A stretch of 64,000 bases of DNA from Streptomyces sp. 135 (lineage in GTDB: Bacteria; Actinomycetota; Actinomycetes; Streptomycetales; Streptomycetaceae): NCBI RefSeq assembly GCF_020026305.1, contig NZ_CP075691.1:4898001-4962000 (forward strand). The letters run 5' to 3'. Positions 8,124 to 16,287 of the stretch are shown piece after piece (position 1 is the stretch's first letter; each line of letters begins with the position of its first letter). The translations under genes and the position numbers were made by a program. The notes under the pieces were generated by a model. It was not told the DNA's origin. It made no database searches and saw only the letters and a program-made list of their open reading frames with translations.

Positions 8124-9167
8124 ATGAACACGCTGGACTCGCAGGCCGTGGGATCCCTCGGCGCCATGGGCGGCCTCTTCTCGCTGCCCGTCCTGTACGC
8201 ACTGGGCTGCGGTGTCGCCGCGGGCGGCGGCCTCGCGCTCCTCGCCATCGCGATCCGCGGCCTGCCCGCCAAGCCCGCCCACGAGAAGCACAAGGCGAGC
8301 GAGCGCGCGAGCGAACTGATTCGGTTCGCCGGCCGGCGTGGATCCCTCGCGGCCGGTGTCGGCCTGGTCGTCCTGCTCCTCACCCGCTGGGCGGTGGCGG
8401 GCATCGCCGCCGGCATCCTCGTCTTCTTCTGGGACAAGCTCTTCGGCGGCGCCGCCGAGGAACGGGCGCAGATGAAGCGGGTCGAGGCCCTCGCCGCCTG
8501 GACGGAGTCGCTGCGCGACACCATCGCGGGCGCGGTCGGCCTGGAGCAGGCCATTCCCGCTTCCGCCCGTGCGGCGGCGCCGGTGCTCCGCCCCCACCTG
8601 GACGCCCTGGTCGACCGGCTGCGCGCCCGCACCCCGCTGCCCGAGGCCCTCCAGATCCTCGCCGACGAGATCGACGACGCCTCGGCCGACATCATCGTCG
8701 CGGCGCTCATCCTCAACGCCAAGCTGCGCGGCCCCGGCCTGCGCCAAGTCCTCGGCGCGCTCGCCAAGTCGGCGCGCGAGGAGGTCGACATGCGCCAGCG
8801 CGTCATGGCGCAGCGCGCGTCGACCCGCCGCTCGGTGCAGATCGTGGTGGCGGTGTCGGTCGCCTTCGTCCTCGGCCTTTCCATCTTCAACCGTGAGTTC
8901 GTCGAGCCGTACGGCACGCCCGTCGGGCAGCTCGTGCTCGCCATGGTGTGCGCGCTGTTCGCGCTCGGCTTCTGGTGGCTGCGGAAGCTGTCGACGGTGG
9001 AGACGCCGGACCGCTTCCTGGTCAAGGACGAGCCGGGCGTGCAGTTCGTCCGCCCGAGGGGCCCGGCCGCCGCCAACGACCAGACGCCGCAGCCGGGTCA
9101 GCAGGGGCTGCTGGGCCAGCAGGGGCTGCCGGGCTACACCAACTCTCCCGAGGGGGTACGTCGATGA
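8124..9167 (+). CDS. tadB: TadB-like inner-membrane pilus platform protein (T2SF family)
   Basis: 347 residues. An N-terminal membrane pair (LPVLYALGCGVAAGGGLALL and AAGVGLVVLLLTRWAVAGIA) is followed by a cytoplasmic T2SF helical domain (ERAQMKRVEALAAWTESLRD, EVDMRQRVMAQRASTRRSVQ). Two more C-terminal membrane segments follow. T2SF proteins form the membrane platform on which the TadA motor acts. The C-terminal 40 residues are Gln/Gly/Pro-rich with a repeated GQQGLLGQQGLPG stretch. The stop overlaps the tadC start (ATGA). Confidence 0.85.
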   Translation: MNTLDSQAVGSLGAMGGLFSLPVLYALGCGVAAGGGLALLAIAIRGLPAKPAHEKHKASERASELIRFAGRRGSLAAGVGLVVLLLTRWAVAGIAAGILVFFWDKLFGGAAEERAQMKRVEALAAWTESLRDTIAGAVGLEQAIPASARAAAPVLRPHLDALVDRLRARTPLPEALQILADEIDDASADIIVAALILNAKLRGPGLRQVLGALAKSAREEVDMRQRVMAQRASTRRSVQIVVAVSVAFVLGLSIFNREFVEPYGTPVGQLVLAMVCALFALGFWWLRKLSTVETPDRFLVKDEPGVQFVRPRGPAAANDQTPQPGQQGLLGQQGLPGYTNSPEGVRR

Positions 9168-10093
9168 GCCTGACGACGCCGATCGTGATCGGCGCGGTCC
9201 TCGGCCTCGGTGTCTTCGCCCTCATCCGCGCCCTGATGCCGTCGAAGCGCAGCGCGGTCGCCACCGTCGCCCGCATCGACGCGATGCGGGCGCGCGGCGC
9301 GGCGTACGAGTCGCACCGGGCCACCTCGGACACCGAGAAGCCCGGCCGCATCGGGTCGATGCGCACCCGCGTCGGCATGCGCGTCGCGGAGTTCTACCTC
9401 CAGCAGGGGTGGGAGCAGCGGTCGCTGCGGGCCGACCTCGCGGTCCTCGACCGCAGCTGGGAGAAGTTCCTCGCGACGAAGGTGCTCCTCGCCGCGGTCG
9501 GCGTCTTCTTCGGCCCGTTCCTCTTCGCCGTCGTCTACACGCTCGGCCTCGGCCGCAGCCCGATCATCCCGGTCTGGCTCGCGCTGATGTTCGGTGCGCT
9601 CTTCTTCTTCCTGCCCGACCTGGAAGTACGCAGGGACGCGGCGGACAAGCGGCGCGATCTGCGCCGCGTCATCGGTGCCTATCTGGACCTGGTGTCGATG
9701 AGCCTCGCGGGCGGCCGCGGCCTGCCCGAGGCGCTCATGGCGGCGGCGGAGGTCTCCGACGGCTGGGCGACGCAGCGCATCCGCAGCGCGCTGGCCGACG
9801 CCCGCATCACCGGTGTCAGCCAGTGGCAGGCACTCGGCGCGCTCGGCGAGGAACTGGGCGTCGAGGAGCTGAAGGACCTGTCGGCGTCCCTGGCGCTGGT
9901 GGCGGACGACGGCGCGAAGGTACGCGAGTCCCTCGCCTCCCGCGCGGAGACGATGCGGCACCGCGAGCTGGCCGAGATCGAGGGCAGCGCCGGCGAGAAG
10001 TCCCAGTCGATGCTGGTCGCGCAGCTGCTGCTGTGCGCGGGGTTCCTGGTCTTCCTCATCTTCCCGGCGGCGATGCGCGTGTTCCAGGTCTAG
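9164..10093 (+). CDS. tadC: TadC-like inner-membrane pilus platform protein (T2SF family)
   Basis: 309 residues. The start is ATG 9164, which overlaps the tadB stop; the open frame runs further upstream but only inside tadB. The order is one N-terminal membrane helix, a cytoplasmic stretch, two helices (VLLAAVGVFFGPFLFAVVYT, IIPVWLALMFGALFFFLP), a T2SF domain (RRVIGAYLDLVSMSLAGGRG; ETMRHRELAEIEGSAGEKSQ) and a final helix. TadB and TadC normally act together as the platform. A 64-nt gap follows before the pilin gene. Confidence 0.85.
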   Translation: MSLTTPIVIGAVLGLGVFALIRALMPSKRSAVATVARIDAMRARGAAYESHRATSDTEKPGRIGSMRTRVGMRVAEFYLQQGWEQRSLRADLAVLDRSWEKFLATKVLLAAVGVFFGPFLFAVVYTLGLGRSPIIPVWLALMFGALFFFLPDLEVRRDAADKRRDLRRVIGAYLDLVSMSLAGGRGLPEALMAAAEVSDGWATQRIRSALADARITGVSQWQALGALGEELGVEELKDLSASLALVADDGAKVRESLASRAETMRHRELAEIEGSAGEKSQSMLVAQLLLCAGFLVFLIFPAAMRVFQV

Positions 10094-10157
10094 CGGCGCC
10101 GGCGACAACGGGGACCGGCGCTTCTTCCCCCCACCACTCCTGAGAGGACAACTCACC

Positions 10158-10409
10158 ATGAACGGACGGAACTTCGGCACCGGCAACCCGGGCCTGGACT
10201 TCGTGATCACCTTCCTTCAGGGCCGCGTGCAGCGTGCCCGCTCCGGCGAACTCGACCGCGGTGCGTCCGCGGTCGAGTGGGTCATCATCTCGGCGGTCGT
10301 GGTGGCGATCGTGGGCGTGGTGGCCGCGGTCATCAACGAGGCGCTCGACTCGGGCGCGAAGAAGGTCGGCAACTGCATCAAGGGCGCGGACGCGGACAGC
10401 ACCTGCTGA
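10158..10409 (+). CDS. Flp-type pilin
   Basis: 83 residues, with a GAGAGGA ribosome site at the gap before it. A 34-residue leader ends in DRG, followed by ASAVEWVIISAVVVAIVGVV. The Glu at position +5 and the long hydrophobic helix after a Gly are the marks of a class III/Flp prepilin, so cleavage is expected after the Gly by the peptidase at 15476. The short C-terminal part carries two Cys (NCIKGADADSTC) that could form a disulfide. It is the smallest and best candidate for the major pilus subunit of this locus. Confidence 0.75.
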   Translation: MNGRNFGTGNPGLDFVITFLQGRVQRARSGELDRGASAVEWVIISAVVVAIVGVVAAVINEALDSGAKKVGNCIKGADADSTC

Positions 10410-10441
10410 CCGCGGCCCGACCAAGGACGACGGGGGTGCAC

Positions 10442-10894
10442 ATGCGGGGAACGCCGGGCATACGCGGATTCGTACGCCGCAGGGTGGAGGCAGCCTCCGC
10501 CCGCGGTGAATCCGGCATGACCGCGATCGAGTTCGTGCTGCTCACCCCGGTGCTGTTCTTCATGATCTTCGCGACGGTGCAGTTCGCGCTGTACTTCTTC
10601 GCCGATCACGTCGCCCAGGCCGCGGCGCAGGCGGGCGCCCGCAAGGCCCGCGCCACGGCCGACGAGAACCCCGGCGGCTGGCGGGGCGAGGCCCGTGACG
10701 TGGCCGACGCGTACATCCGCCAGCTCGGCCCGAAGCTGGTGCTCGGCCCGGAGGTGAAGACCGTCCAGCCGGAGCAGAACACGGTCGGCGTGGAGGTCAC
10801 CGCGCGGATCCCCACGGTCTTCCCGGGGCTCGACCTGACCGTGCACGCACGGTCCGCGGGACCGGTGGAGCGGTTCGTGGAGGAGGCCGGCTGA
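10442..10894 (+). CDS. TadE-like pseudopilin
   Basis: 150 residues from ATG 10442, preceded by a GGGGGTG site; a longer open frame exists but reaches back into the pilin gene. After a basic leader, GESGMTAIEFVLLTPVLFFM shows the TadE hydrophobic helix with the conserved Glu. It is followed by an Ala-rich helix (AQAAAQAGARKARA) and a beta-rich tail. TadE-like proteins are minor pilin-like subunits processed by the prepilin peptidase. The gene overlaps the next one by one base. Confidence 0.8.
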   Translation: MRGTPGIRGFVRRRVEAASARGESGMTAIEFVLLTPVLFFMIFATVQFALYFFADHVAQAAAQAGARKARATADENPGGWRGEARDVADAYIRQLGPKLVLGPEVKTVQPEQNTVGVEVTARIPTVFPGLDLTVHARSAGPVERFVEEAG

Positions 10895-11352
10895 TGCGGG
10901 ACGTACGGGACGCGTGGGCAAAGGCGCGTACGGCGGTGCGGGAGCGCCGCCGCCGCGACGACCGGGGCCTTTCGACCGTCGAAGTGGTGATCCTCGCCCC
11001 GGTGATGATCCTCTTCATCCTGGTCCTGGTGGCCTTCGGCCAGCTCGTCGAGGGCCGGGGGGCCATCGACGGTGCGGCGCGCGACGCGGCCCGCGCCGGG
11101 TCGATCCAGAAGGAGCACGGGACGGCGCTGGCCGAGGCGCGCAAGGCCGCGGCGGCCGACCTCGCCGACGTGTGCTCGGGCCCGGTCTCGGTCGTCCAGA
11201 AGAGCACCGGCTTCGACGAGAAGGTCGACCCGTTCTTCACCGTCGAGGTCAGCTGCGAGGTCAAGGGCCTTGCCATGCTGGGCCTGGACGTCCCGACGAC
11301 ATTGGAGGCCACCTTCAGCTCGCCGCTGGACCCGTACCGGAGGTCGGCGTGA
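10894..11352 (+). CDS. TadE-like pseudopilin
   Basis: 152 residues. The signature is DDRGLSTVEVVILAPVMILF, with a Glu in the helix after a Gly, then GRGAIDGAARDAARAGS. The C-terminal part carries two Cys (LADVCSGP and VSCEVKG) suited to a disulfide. It lies between two related genes, with a 1-nt overlap upstream and a GTGA overlap downstream. The three probably act as a set of minor pilins. Confidence 0.8.
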   Translation: MRDVRDAWAKARTAVRERRRRDDRGLSTVEVVILAPVMILFILVLVAFGQLVEGRGAIDGAARDAARAGSIQKEHGTALAEARKAAAADLADVCSGPVSVVQKSTGFDEKVDPFFTVEVSCEVKGLAMLGLDVPTTLEATFSSPLDPYRRSA

Positions 11353-11813
11353 GACGCCGTTTCGTCGTACGCGACTGGTTCGCGGCCCGCCGCGCGCACC
11401 TCGACGACCGGGGCTCGGGCGCCGGGGCCGTCATCGTCTTCGCGCTCGTCTTCCTCACGCTGTCGGCGTTCGTCATCGACGGCGGCCTCTCCATCTCCAA
11501 GCGGGAACGCGCCGCGGACATCGCGGAACAGGCCGCGCGCTACGCCGCGCAGGACCTCGAACTGGAGGACATCTACGAGGGCGCGAAGGGAGCGCCCATC
11601 AACTACGAGAACTGCGCGGCCAGGGTCAGGGCCTTCGTCGAGGAGGTGGGCCTCAAGGGCGCGGACGTGGCCAACACCCAGTGCGTGACGGCGAACCCGC
11701 AACAGGTCGAGGTCGAGGTCCAGATGACCTACAGCCCTGTGTTCACGGGCATGTTCTACGGCGGCGACGTGACGGTGAAGGGCAGGGCGGTCGCGGAGAA
11801 CGAGGTGGGCTGA
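11349..11813 (+). CDS. TadG/TadE-like pilus assembly protein
   Basis: 154 residues from GTG 11349, which overlaps the previous stop. DDRGSGAGAVIVFALVFLTL begins the hydrophobic helix and SAFVIDGGLSISKRERAADI follows it. That VIDGG-x-KR pattern is typical of TadG-type proteins. Unlike its two neighbours, it has no Glu at the fifth position after the putative cleavage Gly, so processing by the peptidase is less certain. Two Cys are present (ENCAARV, NTQCVTA). It is the last gene of the compact tadZ-to-pseudopilin run. Confidence 0.75.
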   Translation: MRRRFVVRDWFAARRAHLDDRGSGAGAVIVFALVFLTLSAFVIDGGLSISKRERAADIAEQAARYAAQDLELEDIYEGAKGAPINYENCAARVRAFVEEVGLKGADVANTQCVTANPQQVEVEVQMTYSPVFTGMFYGGDVTVKGRAVAENEVG

Positions 11814-11824
11814 GGCCGCCGCGG

Positions 11825-12202
11825 CTACTTGCCGCCGCCCTCGCCCTTCCCGTCACCCTTACCGCCCTTGCCCCCCTTGCTGCCCTTGCCCTCGTTCACC
11901 TTCACCGCGTCGTTGACGGCCTTCGTCAGGTCGTCGTCCAGCTTCTTGAACTCGCGTACGACGGCGTCGGACAGGTCCGCCAGCTGGTCCAGCTGCTGGC
12001 CGATGTCCTCGCGGCCGTCCTCCCAGTTGGACTCGAAGTCGTCGAGGGCGTCGTAGACACCACCGTCGCCGATGTCGTCGCGGTAGGACTCGAAGATCTT
12101 CTTCGTGCGGTTCATGCGGGTCTTGATGGAGCGCAGCCGACTGCCGTAGTCCTCCAGATCCGTGAGCGGGATCGTGAGGTCGCTCTTGCCCTTGCCACCC
12201 AT
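11825..12202 (-). CDS. Small helical protein, possibly WXG100/ESX-substrate-like
   Basis: 125 residues from ATG 12202, preceded by a GGGGGGAG site. Residues about 10-90 look like two amphipathic helices joined by a turn: DYGSRLRSIKTRMNRTKKIF, then DDFESNWEDGREDIG, QLADLSDAVVREFKKLDD. The single Trp near the turn, the size and the helix-turn-helix shape recall WXG100-type type VII substrates, but a clear WxG is missing (it reads NWEDG). The tail is an unusual low-complexity run of Gly and Lys (SKGGKGGKGDGKGEGGGK). It is antiparallel to the Tad genes and converges with them over only 11 nt. The assignment is weak. Confidence 0.45.
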   Translation of the reverse strand: MGGKGKSDLTIPLTDLEDYGSRLRSIKTRMNRTKKIFESYRDDIGDGGVYDALDDFESNWEDGREDIGQQLDQLADLSDAVVREFKKLDDDLTKAVNDAVKVNEGKGSKGGKGGKGDGKGEGGGK

Positions 12203-12428
12203 GTCCGTCTCCCCCCGAGCAACTCGCTCTGGCCGTGCGTCGCGGGCCGCCATCATGCCGCACGCCATGATGGCCGATGAGCGCCGCGCGGGCACACCCG
12301 ATCCGTACCGGAACTGTGACGGCCACCCTCGATGCGGGTGACGCACCTTCCGTACCATCACCTCAGTACTCCCGCCCGACACGTCACTTGCCCATCCACT
12401 CCTCCCACAGGACACCAGGACACCCGCC

Positions 12429-15400
12429 ATGGCGCGCACCACCTCACGCTCGACGAGCCCGCCTGACCCGCAGTCGCCGCGGAACCGGACGCCGCAGCCC
12501 CTGCCGAGGCGCGGGCGTACCGTCGGGGACTTCGTCAAGGCCTTCCTCGCCTTCGTCGCGTTGGCCGTGCTCCTGGTCGGCGTGCCCGCGGCGCTCGTGC
12601 TGTTCGTGGGGTGGCCGCTGCCGGGCGGGGCGCCCTCGCTGAGCTGGTTGCAGCGGGAGATCACCGTCGGCACGTTCATCAACGTGCTGACCGTCGTCGT
12701 CTGGTTCGCCTGGGCGCAGTTCACCGCCTGCGTGCTCGTGGAGATAAAGGCCGCGCTGTCCGGCGTAGGGATCCCGAGCCGGGTGCCCGGTGCCGGTGGC
12801 AGTCAGATGCTCGCGCGGCAGCTCGTCGCCGCCCTGCTCCTGGTGGGCGCCACCGCCGCCAGCTTCGCGCCCGGGCTCTCGCAGTTCGGGCAGTCGCTGG
12901 AGGGGAACCAGAAGCCCGGGTCCGCCGCGAGCGCCCAGCAGACCCCCGGCCTCTTCGGGCAGGGCCAGCAGTCCGCCGCGTCCGCCGCCGACGCGCTCGC
13001 CGCGCAGGCCGAGCAGGCCGCCGCGCACGCCGAGGGCGGCGGAAGCGCCAAGGACGGCGACACGAAGTACTACCGGATCCAGCCGCCCGAGGGCCGCCAC
13101 CACGACTCCCTGTGGGAGATCGCCGAGCGGCACCTGGGCGACGGCCGCCGGTACAAGGAGATCTACCAGCTCAACAAGGACCGCGAGCAGCCCGACGGTT
13201 CGAGGCTCTCCGAGGCCAGCCTCATCCGGCCCGGCTGGATCATGGAGATGCCCGCGGACGCGCACGGCGGCGAGCTCGTCGAGATGCCCCACGAGGCCCC
13301 GAAGGTCTCCGAGGACGTCAAGGAGCAGATCTCCGACTACTCCAAGACCGGCGACCAGCGGCAGGGCGGCGGTCAGGAGCAGGGCGGCGGCAGCTCCGTC
13401 GACCGCGACACCGCGCACATCGTCCTGCCCGAGCAGCGGCCCTCCGCCCCCGGCAAGCCGGCCATGCCGCAGGCCCCGGCCACCCCCGACACACCCGCCG
13501 CCGAAGCCCCCGAGGCTCCCGAAGGCCCCGCCGCCACCGACGGCGGCCAGTCCGAAGGCTCCGGCTTCGGGCTGCCGGAAGCCCTCCTCGGCGCGCCCCT
13601 CCTCGCCGCCGGCCTGCTCGGCGCCCTCGGCCGCCGTCGCCGCCACGCCCTGTGGCAGTCGGCCATGGGCGCGGTCGGCGGGCGCCGCGGCATGCAGCCG
13701 CGGACCCCGACCGGGGACGCCGCCGACGCGCACGACGCGCTGCTCGTGGGCGCCGACCCCGAGGGCGTACGCCTGCTCGACCTCTCCCTGCGCGGCCTCG
13801 CCGCCTCCCTCGCCGCGGAGAACCGCGAGCTGCCGACCGTGTACGCGGCCTGGCTGACCAACGGCGACCTGCACCTCCAGCTCGCCCAGCCCGCCGGACG
13901 CCCGCCCGCGCCCTGGCAGTTGGGGCAGGACCAGACGTTCTGGGTGCTGGCGCGCACCGACGCCGAGCGGTACGAGGACGTGGACACCGCCGCGCCCTAC
14001 CCGGGCCTCGTCAGCCTCGGCACTCTCGGTGCCCCCGAGGAATCGCGGCTGCTCCTCAACCTGGAGTCCGTGCCCGGCATCGTCTCGCTGAGCGGCAGCG
14101 AGAGCGACCGCGCCGCCGTCTTCGCCTCGGTCGCCGCCGAACTCGCCACCAACGGCTGGTCGGACCGCATGACCATCACCGTCGTCGGCTTCGGTCAGGA
14201 CCTCACCCCGCTCGCGCCCAACCGGCTGCGGCACCTCGAAGACGTCGAGGCCCTCCTGGAGACCATGGAGGCCGAGACGCGGCAGCGGCGCGGCGCGCTC
14301 GGCGCCGCCGGGCACGACTCCGTGCTCACCGGCCGCACCGGTCCCGCCCGGCACACCCGCTGGGCCCCGCACCTCGTCCTGCTCGCCGCCGAACCGACCG
14401 GTGAGGACGCCGTCAAGCTCGCCGAACTCGCCGCCGACGCCGGCCGCCTCGGCATCGGCTACCTCGTCGGTACGGAGTCCGGGAACCTGCCCGGCGCCGC
14501 CTGGGAGATGGAGATCACCGGCGCGGGCAAGCTCCTCGCGCCCCTGCTCGGCCTCGAACTCCAGGCCCAGACGCTGCCCGAGGCCCAGCAGCGGGCCGTG
14601 GTCCGGCTGTTCACCGAGGCGGACCCGGAGAGCGGCTCCGGCCCCACGGGCCCCGACGACGGGCCCACGGGCGCCGCGCCGCCGTTCCTCGTCGACGTCA
14701 CCGAGCAGGGGCGGCCCGCGGTCTACGCCCGCCTCGTCGGCACGTACGAGATCATCGGCCTCGACACGCCGGACGGCGAGCGCAGCGCGCTGATGCACGA
14801 GGCCCTCGCCCTGCTGCTCCTGCACCGCGAAGGGGTGCACCCCCGGGTGCTGGCCTCCGCGCTGTGGCCGCGCGGCGTCACCGACGACGTGCGCGACGCG
14901 CTCGTCGAGCGGCTGCGCGAATGGCTCGGCACCGACCCCGACGGATCGCCGCGGCTGCGGGCCGACCAGCGGGGGCGGCTCACGCTCGCCAAGTCCGTCG
15001 TCTCGGACCTGGACGTGCTGCGCTCGCTCTACCACGAGGCCACGCAGGGGCGCGGCGCCGGCAACCGCGCCGTGCGCGGGCGGATGCTCACCGACGCGCT
15101 GGTGCTCGTCCGCGGACCGCTCCTCGCCGACCGGCCGCAGGGCCGCTACGCCTGGCTCACGCACGAGATAATCGACGCGCAGCTGCCGTTGCTCGTCGCC
15201 GACATCGGGCTCGCCCTCTGTGAGTTCCACCTGGAGAAGGGGCGGGCCCAGAAGGCGATCGAGGCGTTGAACGCCGCGCTGGGCTCCGCGCCGGGCGACG
15301 AGCGGCTCTGGAACGAGCTGCTGCGGGCCACGGCCGCCACGGACGATTCCGCCCGGCTTCAGCAGGTGGCGGCGGATCTGCTCGCACGGAGCGGGGCGCG

Positions 15401-15479
15401 GGGGCTGCCGCCCCGTACGGAAGCCCTGCTGGACGAGCTGCTTCCGGCCTGGCGCAGCGGGGTCTCGGCGGCGGGGTGA
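12429..15479 (+). CDS. Membrane-bound LysM and BTAD domain protein of the Tad locus
   Basis: 1016 residues. Near residues 35-60, 78-100 and 120-140 there are three membrane segments. A LysM-like module follows at about 212-275 (DSLWEIAERHLGDGRRYKEI, LIRPGWIMEMP). Then come a Pro/Ala-rich linker and a fourth helix near 382-402. A long cytoplasmic part follows, and from about 788 a winged-helix plus BTAD-like helical repeat region (ALLLLHREGVHPRVLASALW; EKGRAQKAIEALNAALGSAP). LysM binds peptidoglycan, while BTAD domains occur in SARP-type regulators. The protein could thus link wall contact to a cytoplasmic output. DNA binding is inferred, not shown. It overlaps the prepilin peptidase gene by GTGA. 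Confidence 0.8.
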   Translation: MARTTSRSTSPPDPQSPRNRTPQPLPRRGRTVGDFVKAFLAFVALAVLLVGVPAALVLFVGWPLPGGAPSLSWLQREITVGTFINVLTVVVWFAWAQFTACVLVEIKAALSGVGIPSRVPGAGGSQMLARQLVAALLLVGATAASFAPGLSQFGQSLEGNQKPGSAASAQQTPGLFGQGQQSAASAADALAAQAEQAAAHAEGGGSAKDGDTKYYRIQPPEGRHHDSLWEIAERHLGDGRRYKEIYQLNKDREQPDGSRLSEASLIRPGWIMEMPADAHGGELVEMPHEAPKVSEDVKEQISDYSKTGDQRQGGGQEQGGGSSVDRDTAHIVLPEQRPSAPGKPAMPQAPATPDTPAAEAPEAPEGPAATDGGQSEGSGFGLPEALLGAPLLAAGLLGALGRRRRHALWQSAMGAVGGRRGMQPRTPTGDAADAHDALLVGADPEGVRLLDLSLRGLAASLAAENRELPTVYAAWLTNGDLHLQLAQPAGRPPAPWQLGQDQTFWVLARTDAERYEDVDTAAPYPGLVSLGTLGAPEESRLLLNLESVPGIVSLSGSESDRAAVFASVAAELATNGWSDRMTITVVGFGQDLTPLAPNRLRHLEDVEALLETMEAETRQRRGALGAAGHDSVLTGRTGPARHTRWAPHLVLLAAEPTGEDAVKLAELAADAGRLGIGYLVGTESGNLPGAAWEMEITGAGKLLAPLLGLELQAQTLPEAQQRAVVRLFTEADPESGSGPTGPDDGPTGAAPPFLVDVTEQGRPAVYARLVGTYEIIGLDTPDGERSALMHEALALLLLHREGVHPRVLASALWPRGVTDDVRDALVERLREWLGTDPDGSPRLRADQRGRLTLAKSVVSDLDVLRSLYHEATQGRGAGNRAVRGRMLTDALVLVRGPLLADRPQGRYAWLTHEIIDAQLPLLVADIGLALCEFHLEKGRAQKAIEALNAALGSAPGDERLWNELLRATAATDDSARLQQVAADLLARSGARGLPPRTEALLDELLPAWRSGVSAAG

Positions 15480-16216
15480 CGGGCGACGTGGACGTCTCGC
15501 TCGTGCTCCTCGCCCTCGGCGGCGCGCTCTGGGGCGCCCTCACCGGCGCCCTCGTGCCCCGCGCCGCCTACCGCCTCTCCGTCCCGCCGGACGACACCTG
15601 GCGAGGCGAGTGTCCTGAGGGGCACCCCCTCGGCGGCTGGCTCGGGCTCGCGCGGTGCGGGCACGGGGACCGTTACGGGCCCCGCACCGCCCTGGTCACC
15701 GCGGCCACCGCGGCCGTCTGCGCCGCCCTCGCCCTCACCACCGGCCCCCGCCCCGAACTCGCCGCCTGGCTGCTGCTCGCTCCCGTCGGCGTCCTCCTGA
15801 CCGTCGTCGACTTCGGGGTGCACCGGCTGCCGGACGTCCTCACGCTGCCGCTCGCCGGGGCCGCGCTCGCGCTGCTCGGGGGCGCCGCGCTGCTGCCCGG
15901 GCACGGCGGCTCGTGGACCGGGGCGCTGTACGGGGCGCTCGCGCTGGCCGGGGCGTACTTCGTGCTCTTCCTGATCAACCCCAACGGCATGGGGTTCGGT
16001 GACGTGAAGCTCGCCCTCGCGCTCGGGGCGGCGCTCGGCTGGTACGGCTGGGGCGTGCTGCTGCTCGGCACCTTCGCCGGGTTCCTGCTGGCCTCGCTGT
16101 ACGGCATCGCGCTCGTCGCGGCCCGCCGCGCGGGGCGCAAGACGGCGATCCCCTTCGGGCCCTTCCTGCTCGGCGGCGCCTTCGCGGGCGTGCTGCTCGG
16201 GGCGTACACCGCCTGA
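15476..16216 (+). CDS. Prepilin peptidase (A24 family)
   Basis: 246 residues, polytopic. The two catalytic aspartates of type IV prepilin peptidases are visible: the first in LTVVDFGVHRLPD and the second in the GxGD-type motif GMGFGDVKLALALG. It lacks the N-terminal methylase domain seen in Gram-negative PilD. A Cys-His-Cys run (GECPEGH, ARCGHGD) in the first cytoplasmic loop may be a zinc-site remnant. It should process the pilin and at least some of the pseudopilins encoded upstream. The start GTG 15476 overlaps the previous stop; GTG 15488 is an alternative. Confidence 0.88.
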   Translation: MTGDVDVSLVLLALGGALWGALTGALVPRAAYRLSVPPDDTWRGECPEGHPLGGWLGLARCGHGDRYGPRTALVTAATAAVCAALALTTGPRPELAAWLLLAPVGVLLTVVDFGVHRLPDVLTLPLAGAALALLGGAALLPGHGGSWTGALYGALALAGAYFVLFLINPNGMGFGDVKLALALGAALGWYGWGVLLLGTFAGFLLASLYGIALVAARRAGRKTAIPFGPFLLGGAFAGVLLGAYTA

Positions 16217-16287
16217 CGTCAGGGCCCCGGAAGGGCTGGCGTACGCTGGCTTGGTCTGTCCACAACCCTTACGAAAGGGACGTCCCG

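Noticed and set aside
6074..9076. 1000-residue open frame opposite the Tad genes
   Set aside because: It is antisense to well-supported tadZ, tadA and tadB genes; composition is Ser/Arg/Ala-rich and no motif is visible.
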